Assembly (NCBI GenBank): GCA_964397625.1
Contig: CAYNJT010000018.1
Location: 1-45,778 of the forward strand
Reading direction: 5' to 3'
Length of the DNA stretch: 45,778 nucleotides
DNA from: Leptolinea sp964397625
GTDB taxonomy: Bacteria; Chloroflexota; Anaerolineae; Anaerolineales; Anaerolineaceae
The notes beneath the pieces were generated by a model, which saw nothing but the letters and a program-made list of their open reading frames with translations, ran no database searches and was not told the origin of the DNA. The translations under genes and the position numbers were made by a program. Positions within the stretch are counted from its first letter, which is position 1; every line of letters begins with the position of its first letter. Shown here piece after piece: positions 23,138 through 32,699 of this stretch.

Positions 23138-26059
23138 ATGTCGCTGCGAACAAAACTGATCATCATGTTGTTGATTTTCATCATCCCCACAATCGGGTTG
23201 ATGCTGGTTTTTCATTCACGGCTGATTACATCTTATCAAGATCAGGTGTCCTCTTTCCAATTCGATGCAACGAGATTGGTTGCCGGTTCTCTTAAGGACT
23301 TCTACTTTGAGGGGCATGATATTCTGCATTCAGTCAGTTTTCAAAATGATAAATTGTTACATCCTGAGGAATGCAGCCGTACTCTTGACCGGATTATCAG
23401 TGATGTGAAAATATTTAAATCCATGGCAGTTGTGGGCTTGGATGGCCGTGTGCGTTGCGCCAGCACAAGGTTCACACTACCCTCAAATGTAGCTTTGCTT
23501 CCGGCTTTTCAGAAAGCCATAAACCGTGATGAGTTCGCCCTTGGAGATAATCTGAATTACCTGCCGGGTGATTATGTTGAGTTAAGTATGGCTTACCCCT
23601 TGGAAGGAAGGGACGGGAATGATGCGATCATCCTGGGGGTTTTCGATTCAGGAAATATCGAGGCAAAAATAAAGACCATCGGTTTGCCGGACAAAACGGA
23701 GGTTTATTTTTTCACACCACAGGGTCAGATTCTTTTCCCGCCTCACGCCGCCGAAAGAAGTGAAGTGCGAGAATTGATCAGGTCCGGAAAGAACTTTTTT
23801 AATTCCGGTACTCTTACAGAGCAAACCCTGGTAATCAAGGGTTCAGATAAGTTGGAAAGAACGTTCCGGTTTGTTCCTGTCGACATGGATAAGGTCTTTA
23901 TCATCGGTATTGGATTCCCCTCGGGTGAATTCGTGCGTGCCGCCAACCAGTTTGTCACCGGAAATATCGCGGTCATCTCCCTTTTGACTCTGGCAATCCT
24001 GATTCTGGCCTATGGCGGGATACAGATTTCGGTCATTCAGCCGCTTAATATGATTTCGCGGACGGCAGACGAATTGGCTGCCGGTAACTACACCGCCCGC
24101 GCCAGGCTTGGGAATAAAAATGATGAAATCGGACGTCTGGGGCATATTTTTGACAGGATGGCCGATGCCCTGGAAGAAAGCCGTTCCACTCTTGAAGAGG
24201 AGACAAACGAGAAACTGGCATACCAGGAAAAATTTTTCCGGTTGTTTGAAGATTCCATCCTCGGTATTTTCCAGCTTGATAGAGAAAACCGTCTGGTTGA
24301 AGCCAACAGGGCTCTTGCAGACATGTTCGGCTTTTCCTCTGATGAAGAAATGATCACCAGTGTAAACAGCCCTGCTGCCTCGATATTCGTTAATCAATCA
24401 GACACTGAAAAAATCAATGAGCTGATTTCACAACGGTTGCCGGTACGAATGGAAACCAGCTTCCGCAAGAAAGATGGATCAGTGTTTGATGGAAACCTGC
24501 ATATGTGGGGTGTTTGGAACGCGGCAGGCGAACTGGAGGCCATGGAAGGTTTTGTCGAAGATATTACTTCCACGAAGAGTACCCGGCAGTTGGTGTCAAA
24601 ATTGAGCCAGGCAGTGGAACAAAATCCCATCGGGATCATTATCACCGATGGCAAAGGCGGGATCGAATACGCCAACCAGGGTATTGTTAAAGTGTTTGGG
24701 TACACACCGGAAGAACTTGCATTAAAAACAATGACTGAATTAATTCCCCCATCGGTGTCACCTGAAGACGTTGATCAGATGCGCCTGGCGTTAAAAAACG
24801 GGCACAAGTATGAAAGAGAAATCCAGAATTATAAAAAGGATGGGACTCCATTCTGGGAAAGATTTGTCGTTTCGCCGATCACTCCTTCCCATGGGAAAGT
24901 AACTAACACTTTGTGTCTGGTTGAAGATGTAACTGAACAATATCTCAACAGAGAACGTATTTTCCAACAGGTGGAAGAATTATCCGCCCTGCGAACCATC
25001 GATCTGGCAATCAGTTCCAACCTTGATCTGTTGGCGACCTTGAATATCATCTCCAACCTGGCTGTTAAACACCTTGGCGTGGACGCGGTGTGCATACTTT
25101 TCTATGATGCCCAATGCCACATGCTGCATAGTGCTGTGACATATGGTTTTCAACAGGATCCAGGTGTTGATATCCCATTTCCAGCCGCGGCCGACCTGAC
25201 GGATTGGGAACTGATGGAAGAATTCTCCATCCACATTCCGGAAAATTTGAAAGAAAACAAATCCACCCACCTTCTTCCTTTCCCGGTCGAAGAGCAATTT
25301 CAATCCTGTTTTGGCCTTCCCCTGGTGGCAAAAGCTGAAGTCAAAGGCTTGTTTGTCGTCTACCGAAAGAACGCCTTCACACCAGAACAACACTGGTTGG
25401 ATTTCTTTTATAACCTGGCCACCCAAACGGCGGTTGCCCTGGATAATTACGAATTGTTCCGCAACTTGAAACAATCAAACACTGAACTGCTTCGGGCGTA
25501 TGAAGCCACAATTGAAGGCTGGTCTAAAGCATTGAAATACCGTGACCAGGAAACGGGAGAACACAGCGTTCGCACCACACAATGGACAGTGGACCTGGCC
25601 AAAGAAATGGGATACCCGGTTGAGGAACTGGTGCATATCCGGCGGGGCGCTCTGCTGCATGATATTGGCAAAGTTGCCGTGCCAGACGGAATTTTAAACA
25701 AACCCGGCCCTCTTTCTGAAAGTGAGTGGAAGGAGATGAAAAAACATCCGGTGGCTGCTTTCGAAGTGCTTTCACCCATTCAATTCCTCAGCAGATCATT
25801 GGATATTCCATATTGCCATCATGAACGCTGGAATGGGACGGGGTATCCGCGAGGGTTGAAAGGCGAAGAAATCCCTCTGGCGGCACGAATTTTCTCGGTA
25901 ATCGATGTGTATGACGCATTAACATCCGACCGGCCATACAGACCTGCCTGGCCGGAAGATAAAGTGATCCAATACCTGCGTGAACAAAGCGGTATTCAAT
26001 TTGATCCAGCAGTGGTGGAAGCGTTTCTTTCATTATTAGAGAAACAAAAGTTTATTTAG
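23138..26059 (+). CDS. Membrane sensor with HAMP-PAS-PAS-GAF and HD-GYP output
   Basis: A predicted cyclic-di-GMP phosphodiesterase regulated by an external signal. 973 residues. Order: TM1 (about 5-22), extracytoplasmic sensor of about 240 residues (dCache-like in length), TM2 (about 274-300), HAMP, two PAS domains (about 366-605, with DGKGGIEYANQG and RDGT-like KKDGTPFWE), GAF (about 620-775), and HD-GYP (about 795-973). Catalytic signatures are intact: LLHDIGKVAVPD with H841-D842, H894-H895 in HHERWNGTGYP, and DVYDALTSDRPYRP. A TTG at 23126 is in frame, but its GGGAG is too close; ATG 23138 is preferred. Nine bases separate it from the diguanylate cyclase gene, so the two opposing activities are probably cotranscribed. 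Confidence 0.92.
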   Translation: MSLRTKLIIMLLIFIIPTIGLMLVFHSRLITSYQDQVSSFQFDATRLVAGSLKDFYFEGHDILHSVSFQNDKLLHPEECSRTLDRIISDVKIFKSMAVVGLDGRVRCASTRFTLPSNVALLPAFQKAINRDEFALGDNLNYLPGDYVELSMAYPLEGRDGNDAIILGVFDSGNIEAKIKTIGLPDKTEVYFFTPQGQILFPPHAAERSEVRELIRSGKNFFNSGTLTEQTLVIKGSDKLERTFRFVPVDMDKVFIIGIGFPSGEFVRAANQFVTGNIAVISLLTLAILILAYGGIQISVIQPLNMISRTADELAAGNYTARARLGNKNDEIGRLGHIFDRMADALEESRSTLEEETNEKLAYQEKFFRLFEDSILGIFQLDRENRLVEANRALADMFGFSSDEEMITSVNSPAASIFVNQSDTEKINELISQRLPVRMETSFRKKDGSVFDGNLHMWGVWNAAGELEAMEGFVEDITSTKSTRQLVSKLSQAVEQNPIGIIITDGKGGIEYANQGIVKVFGYTPEELALKTMTELIPPSVSPEDVDQMRLALKNGHKYEREIQNYKKDGTPFWERFVVSPITPSHGKVTNTLCLVEDVTEQYLNRERIFQQVEELSALRTIDLAISSNLDLLATLNIISNLAVKHLGVDAVCILFYDAQCHMLHSAVTYGFQQDPGVDIPFPAAADLTDWELMEEFSIHIPENLKENKSTHLLPFPVEEQFQSCFGLPLVAKAEVKGLFVVYRKNAFTPEQHWLDFFYNLATQTAVALDNYELFRNLKQSNTELLRAYEATIEGWSKALKYRDQETGEHSVRTTQWTVDLAKEMGYPVEELVHIRRGALLHDIGKVAVPDGILNKPGPLSESEWKEMKKHPVAAFEVLSPIQFLSRSLDIPYCHHERWNGTGYPRGLKGEEIPLAARIFSVIDVYDALTSDRPYRPAWPEDKVIQYLREQSGIQFDPAVVEAFLSLLEKQKFI

Positions 26060-26068
26060 TGGGAAGCC

Positions 26069-27679
26069 ATGAAGAATCGCAGGCCTTTAGAAGAAGAATT
26101 TACGGGTCTGGGGGATCATACAGGAGCATTCATCCGGTTATTGCACGCTTTACCATTGAGTAGTCTACTGGTAAAAGAAGATGGAAGCATTGTCTACATA
26201 AATCCAGCAGGCAATCAACTCTTCGAACTGTTCGGAGTCAAATTCCATGATCGGAAATTATTTAATTTCAATCCCATGGGGAAAAAGATTGTCTGGGAGT
26301 TGAAACCTGATAAGGTCGAAAAACGTTTCACTTTTTATGGATACCCCATAAATTTGGACGATACAGAGTATATATGTCTTGTCATTAAAGAAGGTCAATC
26401 TCAAGGCAGAGGCCGCTATACCGAACACTTGATAGCATATCTCATTGAACAATCAAGAGAAGGTGTTGTCATCTTTGACCAGAATTTACGGTTTATTGAA
26501 TGGAACAAAGGGATGGAACAAATAAGCGGATACTCCGCTCATGATGTGACCGGTATGACTCTGGGTGATTTTTTAAAAATCGTTTCCCCTAAGCCGGAAA
26601 ATCCGCTCCTTGATACAGCTATTATGCAAGGCAGTTTTCGATCATTGATTAAACGTTTGGCAGGAAACATCTCTTTTAATGAAATTGAAGTGGAATTTCG
26701 TAGAAAAGATGGCGATTTACGCATCGCTCAATACCGCATGTTTCCCGCTTTCCTTCATGGCCGTTTATACTCCGGTGCCATTGTTCGAGATGTAACCGAG
26801 ATCAGAAAAGCGGAAGAAACGCTGCGCGCGTCTGAATCGAAGTTTCGCACTCTAGTGGAAGCCATGGGAGAAGCTGTGCTCACCCTGGATCTTGATCTTA
26901 ATATTCTGTTTTCCAATCCAGCGGCAACAAGCATGTATGGGGTTGAGCCGGATTTTTTTATTGGCAAAAACCTTCGTGAAATCATTGACAACCGATACAC
27001 GAACCTGCTTAACCGACAAATCGACAGGGTGAAATCCGGGCTTTCAGATCGTTATGAGATTGAAGTGGCAGATTTTCGAGGGAATCCGCATGTGGGTAAA
27101 GTTACATCGTCACCTTGGCGTGGAGCGAACCAGGAAATCATGGGGTCAATAATTGTCTTCAGTGATATAACCCAATCGAAACTCACCGAAGAACATCTTC
27201 GTTTCATCAGCACCCATGATGATGTCACATCCCTGTATAACCGCAATTTTTATGAAGAAGAAAAGAAACGGCTTGGAAATGGCCGGCGATTCCCAATAAC
27301 GGCTGTCATCATTGACCTGGATGATTTCAAAATCATCAATGACACGCTTGGGCACGATGCCGGAGACAGGATATTACGAGATTTCGGGCAGATCATTCGC
27401 CGTATTTTCCGGGCGGAAGATGTGGTGGCACGGATTGGTGGTGATGAGTTTGCCGTTTTACTGCCGGAGACCGACAAACAGACAGCCAGGGAGGCTGTTG
27501 AACGACTGCAGGGTGCCGTTGCAGCTCACAATGAAAATACACCTGAAAAGAAAATTCGATTTTCCGTGGGTACGGGAACAGCGAAAGCTCCCGAAGAATT
27601 GGAGGATGCCATTCGGAGAGCAGACACACGTATGTATCGTGAAAAGAGAAAAAAGAAAAATCCTGATTGCCAGGATTAA
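26069..27679 (+). CDS. PAS-PAS-PAS diguanylate cyclase
   Basis: Predicted to make cyclic-di-GMP from two GTP. 536 residues, cytoplasmic with no membrane segment. Three PAS-like domains: about 20-110 (SIVYINPAGNQLFELF), about 120-245 (FIEWNKGMEQISGYSAHD), and about 250-370 (NILFSNPAATSMYGVE). The GGDEF domain begins STHDDVTSLYNRNFYEEE. The active site RIGGDEFAVLLPE is intact (GGDEF at 457-461). I do not see an RxxD inhibitory site at the usual place, so product inhibition may be lost, though this needs alignment. It directly follows the HD-GYP gene; together they form a small cyclic-di-GMP switch. Confidence 0.92.
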   Translation: MKNRRPLEEEFTGLGDHTGAFIRLLHALPLSSLLVKEDGSIVYINPAGNQLFELFGVKFHDRKLFNFNPMGKKIVWELKPDKVEKRFTFYGYPINLDDTEYICLVIKEGQSQGRGRYTEHLIAYLIEQSREGVVIFDQNLRFIEWNKGMEQISGYSAHDVTGMTLGDFLKIVSPKPENPLLDTAIMQGSFRSLIKRLAGNISFNEIEVEFRRKDGDLRIAQYRMFPAFLHGRLYSGAIVRDVTEIRKAEETLRASESKFRTLVEAMGEAVLTLDLDLNILFSNPAATSMYGVEPDFFIGKNLREIIDNRYTNLLNRQIDRVKSGLSDRYEIEVADFRGNPHVGKVTSSPWRGANQEIMGSIIVFSDITQSKLTEEHLRFISTHDDVTSLYNRNFYEEEKKRLGNGRRFPITAVIIDLDDFKIINDTLGHDAGDRILRDFGQIIRRIFRAEDVVARIGGDEFAVLLPETDKQTAREAVERLQGAVAAHNENTPEKKIRFSVGTGTAKAPEELEDAIRRADTRMYREKRKKKNPDCQD

Positions 27680-27767
27680 AGTAATCCAGCAACAACAGTC
27701 GGAAAGTTCTTCTTCAAGATTTATCGATCATAGAACCCCGAAATTTGACCTGGTCTATAATCATCCT

Positions 27768-29783
27768 ATGCCTGACAAACCGGATACATCAAAACCAAAT
27801 TCGCGTGCTTTCCTTGTCCTGTTAAGCGCCATTTTACTGCTGACAGGTTATTACCTGGTCCACAAACCCTTTACACCGGGAACCGGACTGGCCATGGGGC
27901 TGGCTCTATGGCGGATTGTGGTTAGCCTGGTAATCCTCACCCTGGCCGGCATGACCGGTCGCGCGCTGGGTATACGGCTGGAAGGTCGCCGGCTTTCAAC
28001 GGTAGTACTTCAAACCGGCCTGGGGCTGGGGCTGCTTGTCACAATGGTGCTGTTACTGGGTTCCATTTTGGGAGTGAATTGGATCACGCTGGGTTTGCTG
28101 CCCGCTGTCGGGATCATCCTTCTACGCAAACACGCTCTTGAGTGGTGGCGCGAGCTGACCGCTTCGCTTGTGGACGTCTGGATGCAAGCGGGCCGTTTCG
28201 AAAAATGGATCGCTACAATAATTGCAGTCAGCCTGGTCTTTTCTCTTGGCATAGCACTGGCACCTCCCATAAAATATGACGCCCTGATGTACCACCTGGT
28301 GATGCCACAGACCTACATTCAGCAGGGAAGGATCACCCACATCCCCTGGCTGGTGATGAGTGGTATGCCGCAGTGTACAGAAATGTTGTTTACATTGGCC
28401 ATGTTCTGGGGAGGGCAGGCAGCAGCGGCGGTATTGGGTTGGTTGATCGGCCTGCTTGCCCTGTTGGGGATGATTGGTTTTTTTCAGGATGGACAGGCAA
28501 ACCACAGCCGCATTGGCTGGGTGGCCGCTGCCGCCCTGATGGCCGGAGAGACATTCGCGGTTTCCCTGGCCTGGGCATACATCGATTGGACGGGACTGCT
28601 CTTTGGCATCTGCTGCTTCACTGCCCTGCATGCATGGATGAAGGTTGATCGGATATATTCCGTGCTGACCGCCGGTTTGTTCGCCGGGCTGGCATTTACC
28701 ACCAAGTACACCGGCGGCGTGTTGATTCTGTGCGCGCTGGTTGTGGTGGTAGTACAAATTGGTCACTATTCAAAAGACTGTCAGCCAGGCAAATGGAGAA
28801 CACTGTCTGCCTTCCTGGCTGGTGCGGCAGCTTTCCCCCTCGCATGGCTGGCACGCAATCTCATTTTGACAGGCAACCCGGTCTATCCGTTTTTTTTCCC
28901 TGCCGCTGAGATGGACGCGGTGCGTTTGTCGGTTTATCAGGGTGCCGTGCCGTATGGAGAGTGGTGGGAAGGACTGCTCATCCCTCTGCGGGCTACCCTG
29001 TGGGGGCAGGAATCGGCGGAAGGCTATAGCGTGTCCATCGGTGTCCTGTTCCTGCTTCTCGGGTTGGGGAATCTGCTGCGGAGTAGACCGGTGGAAGAAG
29101 ACCACCGCCTGACTTTGCGTCTCGGAGTAACAGTCTTCCTTTCCGGCTGGTTCATCTGGGCGGTAGGCAACCGCCTGAGCGGATTTCTCATTCAAACCCG
29201 CATGTACTATTCGCTCTTCCCGGCATTTGCCCTATTGGCCGGTCTGGGGTGGTCTGCTCTGCGGGTAATCCACTGGAGGGGAGTACGTTTCGAGAGACTG
29301 TTCGGCGCGGTGATCCTGATGGCACTAGGCTTAACCTCGTTTGGCACAGCTTTGCAAACCCTGAAACAGGACGCCCCGCGTGCATCCACCGGACTTATCA
29401 ATGAAACCGCTTATCAGGACGCCAATCTTGGCTGGTACGGGCCAGCCATACGGGCAGTACGTTATCTGCCCGCCGGATCAAGAACGCTTTTTCTCTACGA
29501 ACCGCGCGGATTGGCCTGCGTGCCGGCCTGCGACCCGGATGAGATTCTGGATCAGTGGAAGATCAGCCGGATGGGAAACGCTTCCAATGAATCCGTGTTA
29601 AACCTTTGGAAACAGAAAGGGTACAATTACCTTCTGGTAAATAAAGCTGGAATGGATTTCCTGGCTGATGGTAAAGACGCGCATCATCCGGCCGCCGAGA
29701 TACAGGCGCTGCGTGATCTGCTGGAAACACTGCCGCCGCCGCGTTCATTCGGAAACAGTTATCAAATCTATACAATCCCATGA
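27768..29783 (+). CDS. Multi-pass membrane protein, GT-C glycosyltransferase-like
   Basis: 671 residues with roughly 12 hydrophobic segments spread over the first 540 residues. After TM2-3 it has PPIKYDALMYHLVMPQTYIQ (about 165-185), the acidic-plus-YHL pattern of GT-C (GT39/ArnT/PMT-like) enzymes that use a lipid-linked sugar, then GMPQCTEMLFTLAMFWGGQ. Short soluble C-terminal region. ATG 27768 begins MPDKPDTSKPN; the longer frame from 27312 runs antiparallel-free through the GGDEF gene in another frame and is rejected. No Shine-Dalgarno is obvious. Acceptor and sugar unknown; a hypothetical exporter or oligosaccharyl transferase role cannot be excluded. Confidence 0.72.
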   Translation: MPDKPDTSKPNSRAFLVLLSAILLLTGYYLVHKPFTPGTGLAMGLALWRIVVSLVILTLAGMTGRALGIRLEGRRLSTVVLQTGLGLGLLVTMVLLLGSILGVNWITLGLLPAVGIILLRKHALEWWRELTASLVDVWMQAGRFEKWIATIIAVSLVFSLGIALAPPIKYDALMYHLVMPQTYIQQGRITHIPWLVMSGMPQCTEMLFTLAMFWGGQAAAAVLGWLIGLLALLGMIGFFQDGQANHSRIGWVAAAALMAGETFAVSLAWAYIDWTGLLFGICCFTALHAWMKVDRIYSVLTAGLFAGLAFTTKYTGGVLILCALVVVVVQIGHYSKDCQPGKWRTLSAFLAGAAAFPLAWLARNLILTGNPVYPFFFPAAEMDAVRLSVYQGAVPYGEWWEGLLIPLRATLWGQESAEGYSVSIGVLFLLLGLGNLLRSRPVEEDHRLTLRLGVTVFLSGWFIWAVGNRLSGFLIQTRMYYSLFPAFALLAGLGWSALRVIHWRGVRFERLFGAVILMALGLTSFGTALQTLKQDAPRASTGLINETAYQDANLGWYGPAIRAVRYLPAGSRTLFLYEPRGLACVPACDPDEILDQWKISRMGNASNESVLNLWKQKGYNYLLVNKAGMDFLADGKDAHHPAAEIQALRDLLETLPPPRSFGNSYQIYTIP

Positions 29784-29835
29784 CAATTCTGGAATTCGCA
29801 ATCGGGCTATGTTATAGTATTCAAAAGGAGGGTCT

Positions 29836-30516
29836 ATGAAAGAACGCATCTTGATCATTGAGGACGATGAAGCTATTGTCAAGGTGCTCCGCCGGGGACT
29901 CGCCTATGAGGGCTACCAGGTGGATGCCGCGCTTGATGGTGAAACCGGCCTTGTTCTCGCACGGGATAATCATCCCGACCTGGTGGTTCTGGATTTGATG
30001 CTGCCCGGTATGGACGGACTTGAGGTCTGCCAGCGGTTGCGCTCCGGCAGCGGCAATCATTTGATATTGATGTTAACGGCCAAGGACACGGTTTCAGACC
30101 GTATCCACGGCCTTGATTCGGGTGCGGATGACTATATGGTCAAACCGTTTGAGTTGGATGAACTACTGGCCCACGTGCGCGCATTGCTTCGCCGCACCCA
30201 GACGGAACGCGTGCAGGAGTTGACCTTCCTTGATCTGGTACTGGACACATCCACGCGGCTGGCCAGCCGCAAGAATCGCCAGATCTCGTTGACCGCCAAG
30301 GAATACGACCTGCTGGAACTTTTCCTGCGGCATCCACGCCAGGTATTGACCCGTGAAATGATCTTCGACCGCGTGTGGGGGTATGACTTTGGCGGCGAGT
30401 CGAATGTGTTGGATGTCTATATTCGATACTTACGCCAGAAACTGGAAGAAAATGGTGAAATGCGGCTGATCCACACCGTACGCGGTGTGGGTTACGTGCT
30501 GCGTGAAAATCCCTGA
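29836..30516 (+). CDS. OmpR-family response regulator
   Basis: A DNA-binding response regulator paired with the next gene. 226 residues. Receiver domain 1-115 with acidic pocket EDD (10-12), phosphoacceptor D53 (LDLMLPG) and Lys in VKPFELDEL. The C-terminal winged helix begins with the domain 125-226 (ISLTAKEYDLLELF, RVWGYDFGGESNVLDVYIRYLR). It is nearest to MprA/BaeR-type regulators in outline. AAAGGAGGG gives a strong ribosome site. Its stop overlaps the kinase start by one base. No target is visible; the neighbouring GT-C-like gene and Asp-box gene are possible. Confidence 0.95.
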   Translation: MKERILIIEDDEAIVKVLRRGLAYEGYQVDAALDGETGLVLARDNHPDLVVLDLMLPGMDGLEVCQRLRSGSGNHLILMLTAKDTVSDRIHGLDSGADDYMVKPFELDELLAHVRALLRRTQTERVQELTFLDLVLDTSTRLASRKNRQISLTAKEYDLLELFLRHPRQVLTREMIFDRVWGYDFGGESNVLDVYIRYLRQKLEENGEMRLIHTVRGVGYVLRENP

Positions 30517-31883
30517 TGTCATTGCGCCTGCGCCTCTCCCTGCTGTACACGCTGGTGCTGGGGGGCGTGCTGTTGCTCTTTGGTTCACTGGCTTATAGTC
30601 TGGTCTCGGTTACTCTACTGGACCAGACGGATACCTCGCTGGCCAAAAACGCGAACGACCTGATCACCCAGTTGCGCATCAATGCCGCCGGTCGCTTTGA
30701 TGCCCGCGCTGTCAATTCCTTCGCGCCGGATGAATACATCATCTACCAGGTATGGGGGAATGACCGCGAGTTGCAGCTTGCCAGTCCCGTGGGCAACGTG
30801 GATCCGCTGGACCGCGTTAACCTGCGTTCAGACCGACCAGTCTTTAGTACTACGGGTGATGTGGGAAAGCATATGCGTGTGCTCACCATTCCGTTAAATA
30901 ATGCGCGCGGCCCGGCCGGTCTGCTGCAGATTGGCCGCAACCTTAACCTTTTCGACGCCACCCTGCAAACGCTGGCGGGCGTGTTGGTGCTGTTGACCAT
31001 CCTTTCCATGGTGCTGACCGGGGTTATGACCTGGTTCGTCAACGGCCAGGCGCTGGCCCCACTGGCCACGGTGACCAAGGTGGCCACGCAGATCACCAAA
31101 GCGGATGACCTCTCACGCCGCATCCAGATCTCCGGAGTGCGCGACGACGAGGTGGGTGAATTGATTGAGGCCTTTAATCAGGTGCTGGGACGCCTGGAGA
31201 AATTGTTCACATCCCAACGCCGCTTCCTGGCAGATGTCAGCCATGAGCTGCGCACCCCACTGACGGTCATCAAGGGCAACGTCGGCCTGATGCGCAAGAT
31301 GAAAACGCTGGACGAGGAATCCCTTTCGGGCATTGAAGCCGAGGTCGACCGCCTGACCCGTTTGGTGGGCGACCTGCTTTTTCTGGCGCAGGCTGAATCG
31401 GGGCGTATGCCGCTGGATCAGTCGCCGGTGGAGCTGGATACCGTTCTGCTGGAAGTCTTCCAGCAGGCGCGCACCCTGGCCGGGGAACGCCTTTCGGTGA
31501 CCATCAATGAGATCGACCAGTTGCGCGTGACCGGCGACCGCGACCGGTTGAAACAGGTGCTTCTCAACATCGCCGGCAACGCCGTGCAGTACACACCGCC
31601 CGGCGGCCGGGTGATCCTTTCCATGCGCCGCGTAGACAGCCAGGCGCAGATCGTGATCAGCGATACAGGTCCGGGTATTCCTGCGGTGGATCTGCCGCAC
31701 ATTTTTGAGCGCTTCTATCGCAGCGAGAAAAGCCGCAAGCGCAGCGCTCAGGGCGGTTTCGGGCTGGGATTGTCCATAGCATTCTGGATCGTGCGCGCCC
31801 ACGGCGGGAATATTGAGGTTTCCTCCACAGAGGGCAAAGGTTCTGCCTTCACCGTGTGGCTGCCGTTGATGAACGAATCGTAA
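30516..31883 (+). CDS. Two-component sensor histidine kinase
   Basis: Partner of the upstream response regulator. 455 residues: TM1 (about 8-30), extracytoplasmic sensor of about 120 residues, TM2 (about 155-175), HAMP (about 178-230), HisKA with H243 in DVSHELRTPLTVIKGN, and HATPase_c with N box NIAGNAVQYTPPGG, G1 DTGPGIP, F box HIFERFYR and G2 GGFGLGLS. Everything needed for autophosphorylation is present. The signal is unknown. The ATG shares an A with the regulator stop (TGATG), so translation is coupled. The non-coding repeat array follows at once. Confidence 0.95.
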   Translation: MSLRLRLSLLYTLVLGGVLLLFGSLAYSLVSVTLLDQTDTSLAKNANDLITQLRINAAGRFDARAVNSFAPDEYIIYQVWGNDRELQLASPVGNVDPLDRVNLRSDRPVFSTTGDVGKHMRVLTIPLNNARGPAGLLQIGRNLNLFDATLQTLAGVLVLLTILSMVLTGVMTWFVNGQALAPLATVTKVATQITKADDLSRRIQISGVRDDEVGELIEAFNQVLGRLEKLFTSQRRFLADVSHELRTPLTVIKGNVGLMRKMKTLDEESLSGIEAEVDRLTRLVGDLLFLAQAESGRMPLDQSPVELDTVLLEVFQQARTLAGERLSVTINEIDQLRVTGDRDRLKQVLLNIAGNAVQYTPPGGRVILSMRRVDSQAQIVISDTGPGIPAVDLPHIFERFYRSEKSRKRSAQGGFGLGLSIAFWIVRAHGGNIEVSSTEGKGSAFTVWLPLMNES

Positions 31884-32036
31884 GGTTTATTATGTATTGC
31901 CGGGATTTATTCAATCGGTAGAGGCATGGCAACCGGTATGCATTTTTGACCGTGAATGAAAAAATGTTCCGGATGCTTTGTCCGGGGGAAGGCCATACCT
32001 ATACGTATTCCTTTGAGCAATTCCTGACACACCCGC

Positions 32037-32098
32037 GGTGGAAGCATCCGGAGACATGTTTATTGTGAACTGCCGGGTAAATACCGGATGCTTCCACC
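32037..32098. repeat. Hairpin of repeat copy A
   Basis: GGTGGAAGCATCCGG (32037-32051) pairs perfectly with CCGGATGCTTCCACC (32084-32098); loop of 32 bases. Confidence 0.8.
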
Positions 32099-32284
32099 CT
32101 ACACGAATTTCATATAAAAAATAGGTGGTTCAAAACAAAAAGGGTTCGCCCAATGTTCTCCCGTAGGGACATAGCATCCGGCAAGAAGCATTGAACGCGG
32201 CAAAAACATGGCTCCGGATGCTTTGTCCGGGGTGACGCCATGCACATTTTTATACCTTTGCGAACTTCCCGACACGCCCACGGT

Positions 32285-32341
32285 AGAAGCATCCGGAGAT
32301 TTGTCTGTTTTTAATCTCATGATCGCGTACCGGATGCTTCT
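32285..32341. repeat. Hairpin of repeat copy B
   Basis: AGAAGCATCCGG (32285-32296) pairs with CCGGATGCTTCT (32330-32341); loop of 33 bases. Beyond the 12-bp stem one mismatch interrupts further pairing. Confidence 0.78.
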
Positions 32342-32523
32342 CCCCTACATGGAATATTTTTGGTAATTACAATAGACGATCAATATTACGTGGTAAATTG
32401 TCTTAAGTAGTGACATGGTATCCGGAAAGAATCTTTGAACGCGTCAAGAACAATTCTCCGGATGCTTTGTCCTTGGTAATGCCATACATGTATTTATCCC
32501 TTTGCGAATTTCCTAACAGGCCC

Positions 32524-32589
32524 AGGGTAGAAGCATCCGGAGCCAAGTCTATAATGAAATGTCGGTTACATTCCGGATGCTTCTACCCT
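32524..32589. repeat. Hairpin of repeat copy C
   Basis: AGGGTAGAAGCATCCGGA (32524-32541) pairs perfectly over 18 bp with 32572-32589; loop of 30 bases. Confidence 0.82.
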
Positions 32590-32699
32590 ACAAAAGATAT
32601 TTGTTGAATTTTTTTACCTCCCCACCCACTTTTCTATTACCATTTTTCCCTTGACCCGCTCCCGGCTATAATGGGAAATGTTGGAAGGAAGGTGGATGT

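Larger units (their letters stand above)
31918..32592. repeat. Three tandem ~245-bp non-coding repeats with internal inverted repeats
   Basis: Element TCCGGATGCTTTGTCC begins at 31968, 32213 and 32457 (the third lacks the GGG that follows). GAAGCATCCGGA begins at 32041, 32286 and 32530, and CCGGATGCTTC begins at 32084, 32330 and 32573, so the period is 243-246 bp. Each unit also starts with a diverged copy of a GCATCCGG/GTATCCGG plus TTGAACGCG stretch. The second and third elements form a hairpin in every copy. No reading frame of note crosses the array. It fills most of the gap 31884-32699; the rest, before the next gene, has only a TATAAT box at 32667-32672. Confidence 0.85.

Noticed and set aside
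27312..27767. Long N-terminal extension of the GT-C-like protein
   Set aside because: It lies inside the GGDEF coding region in another frame; the membrane pattern starts only after ATG 27768.
28122..28766. Minus-strand ORF of 214 residues within the membrane protein gene
   Set aside because: Antisense shadow; rich in Gln and His with no membrane or domain pattern.
31918..32592. CRISPR array
   Set aside because: Only three units of about 245 bp with inverted internal elements; repeat and spacer sizes do not fit, and no cas gene is nearby.
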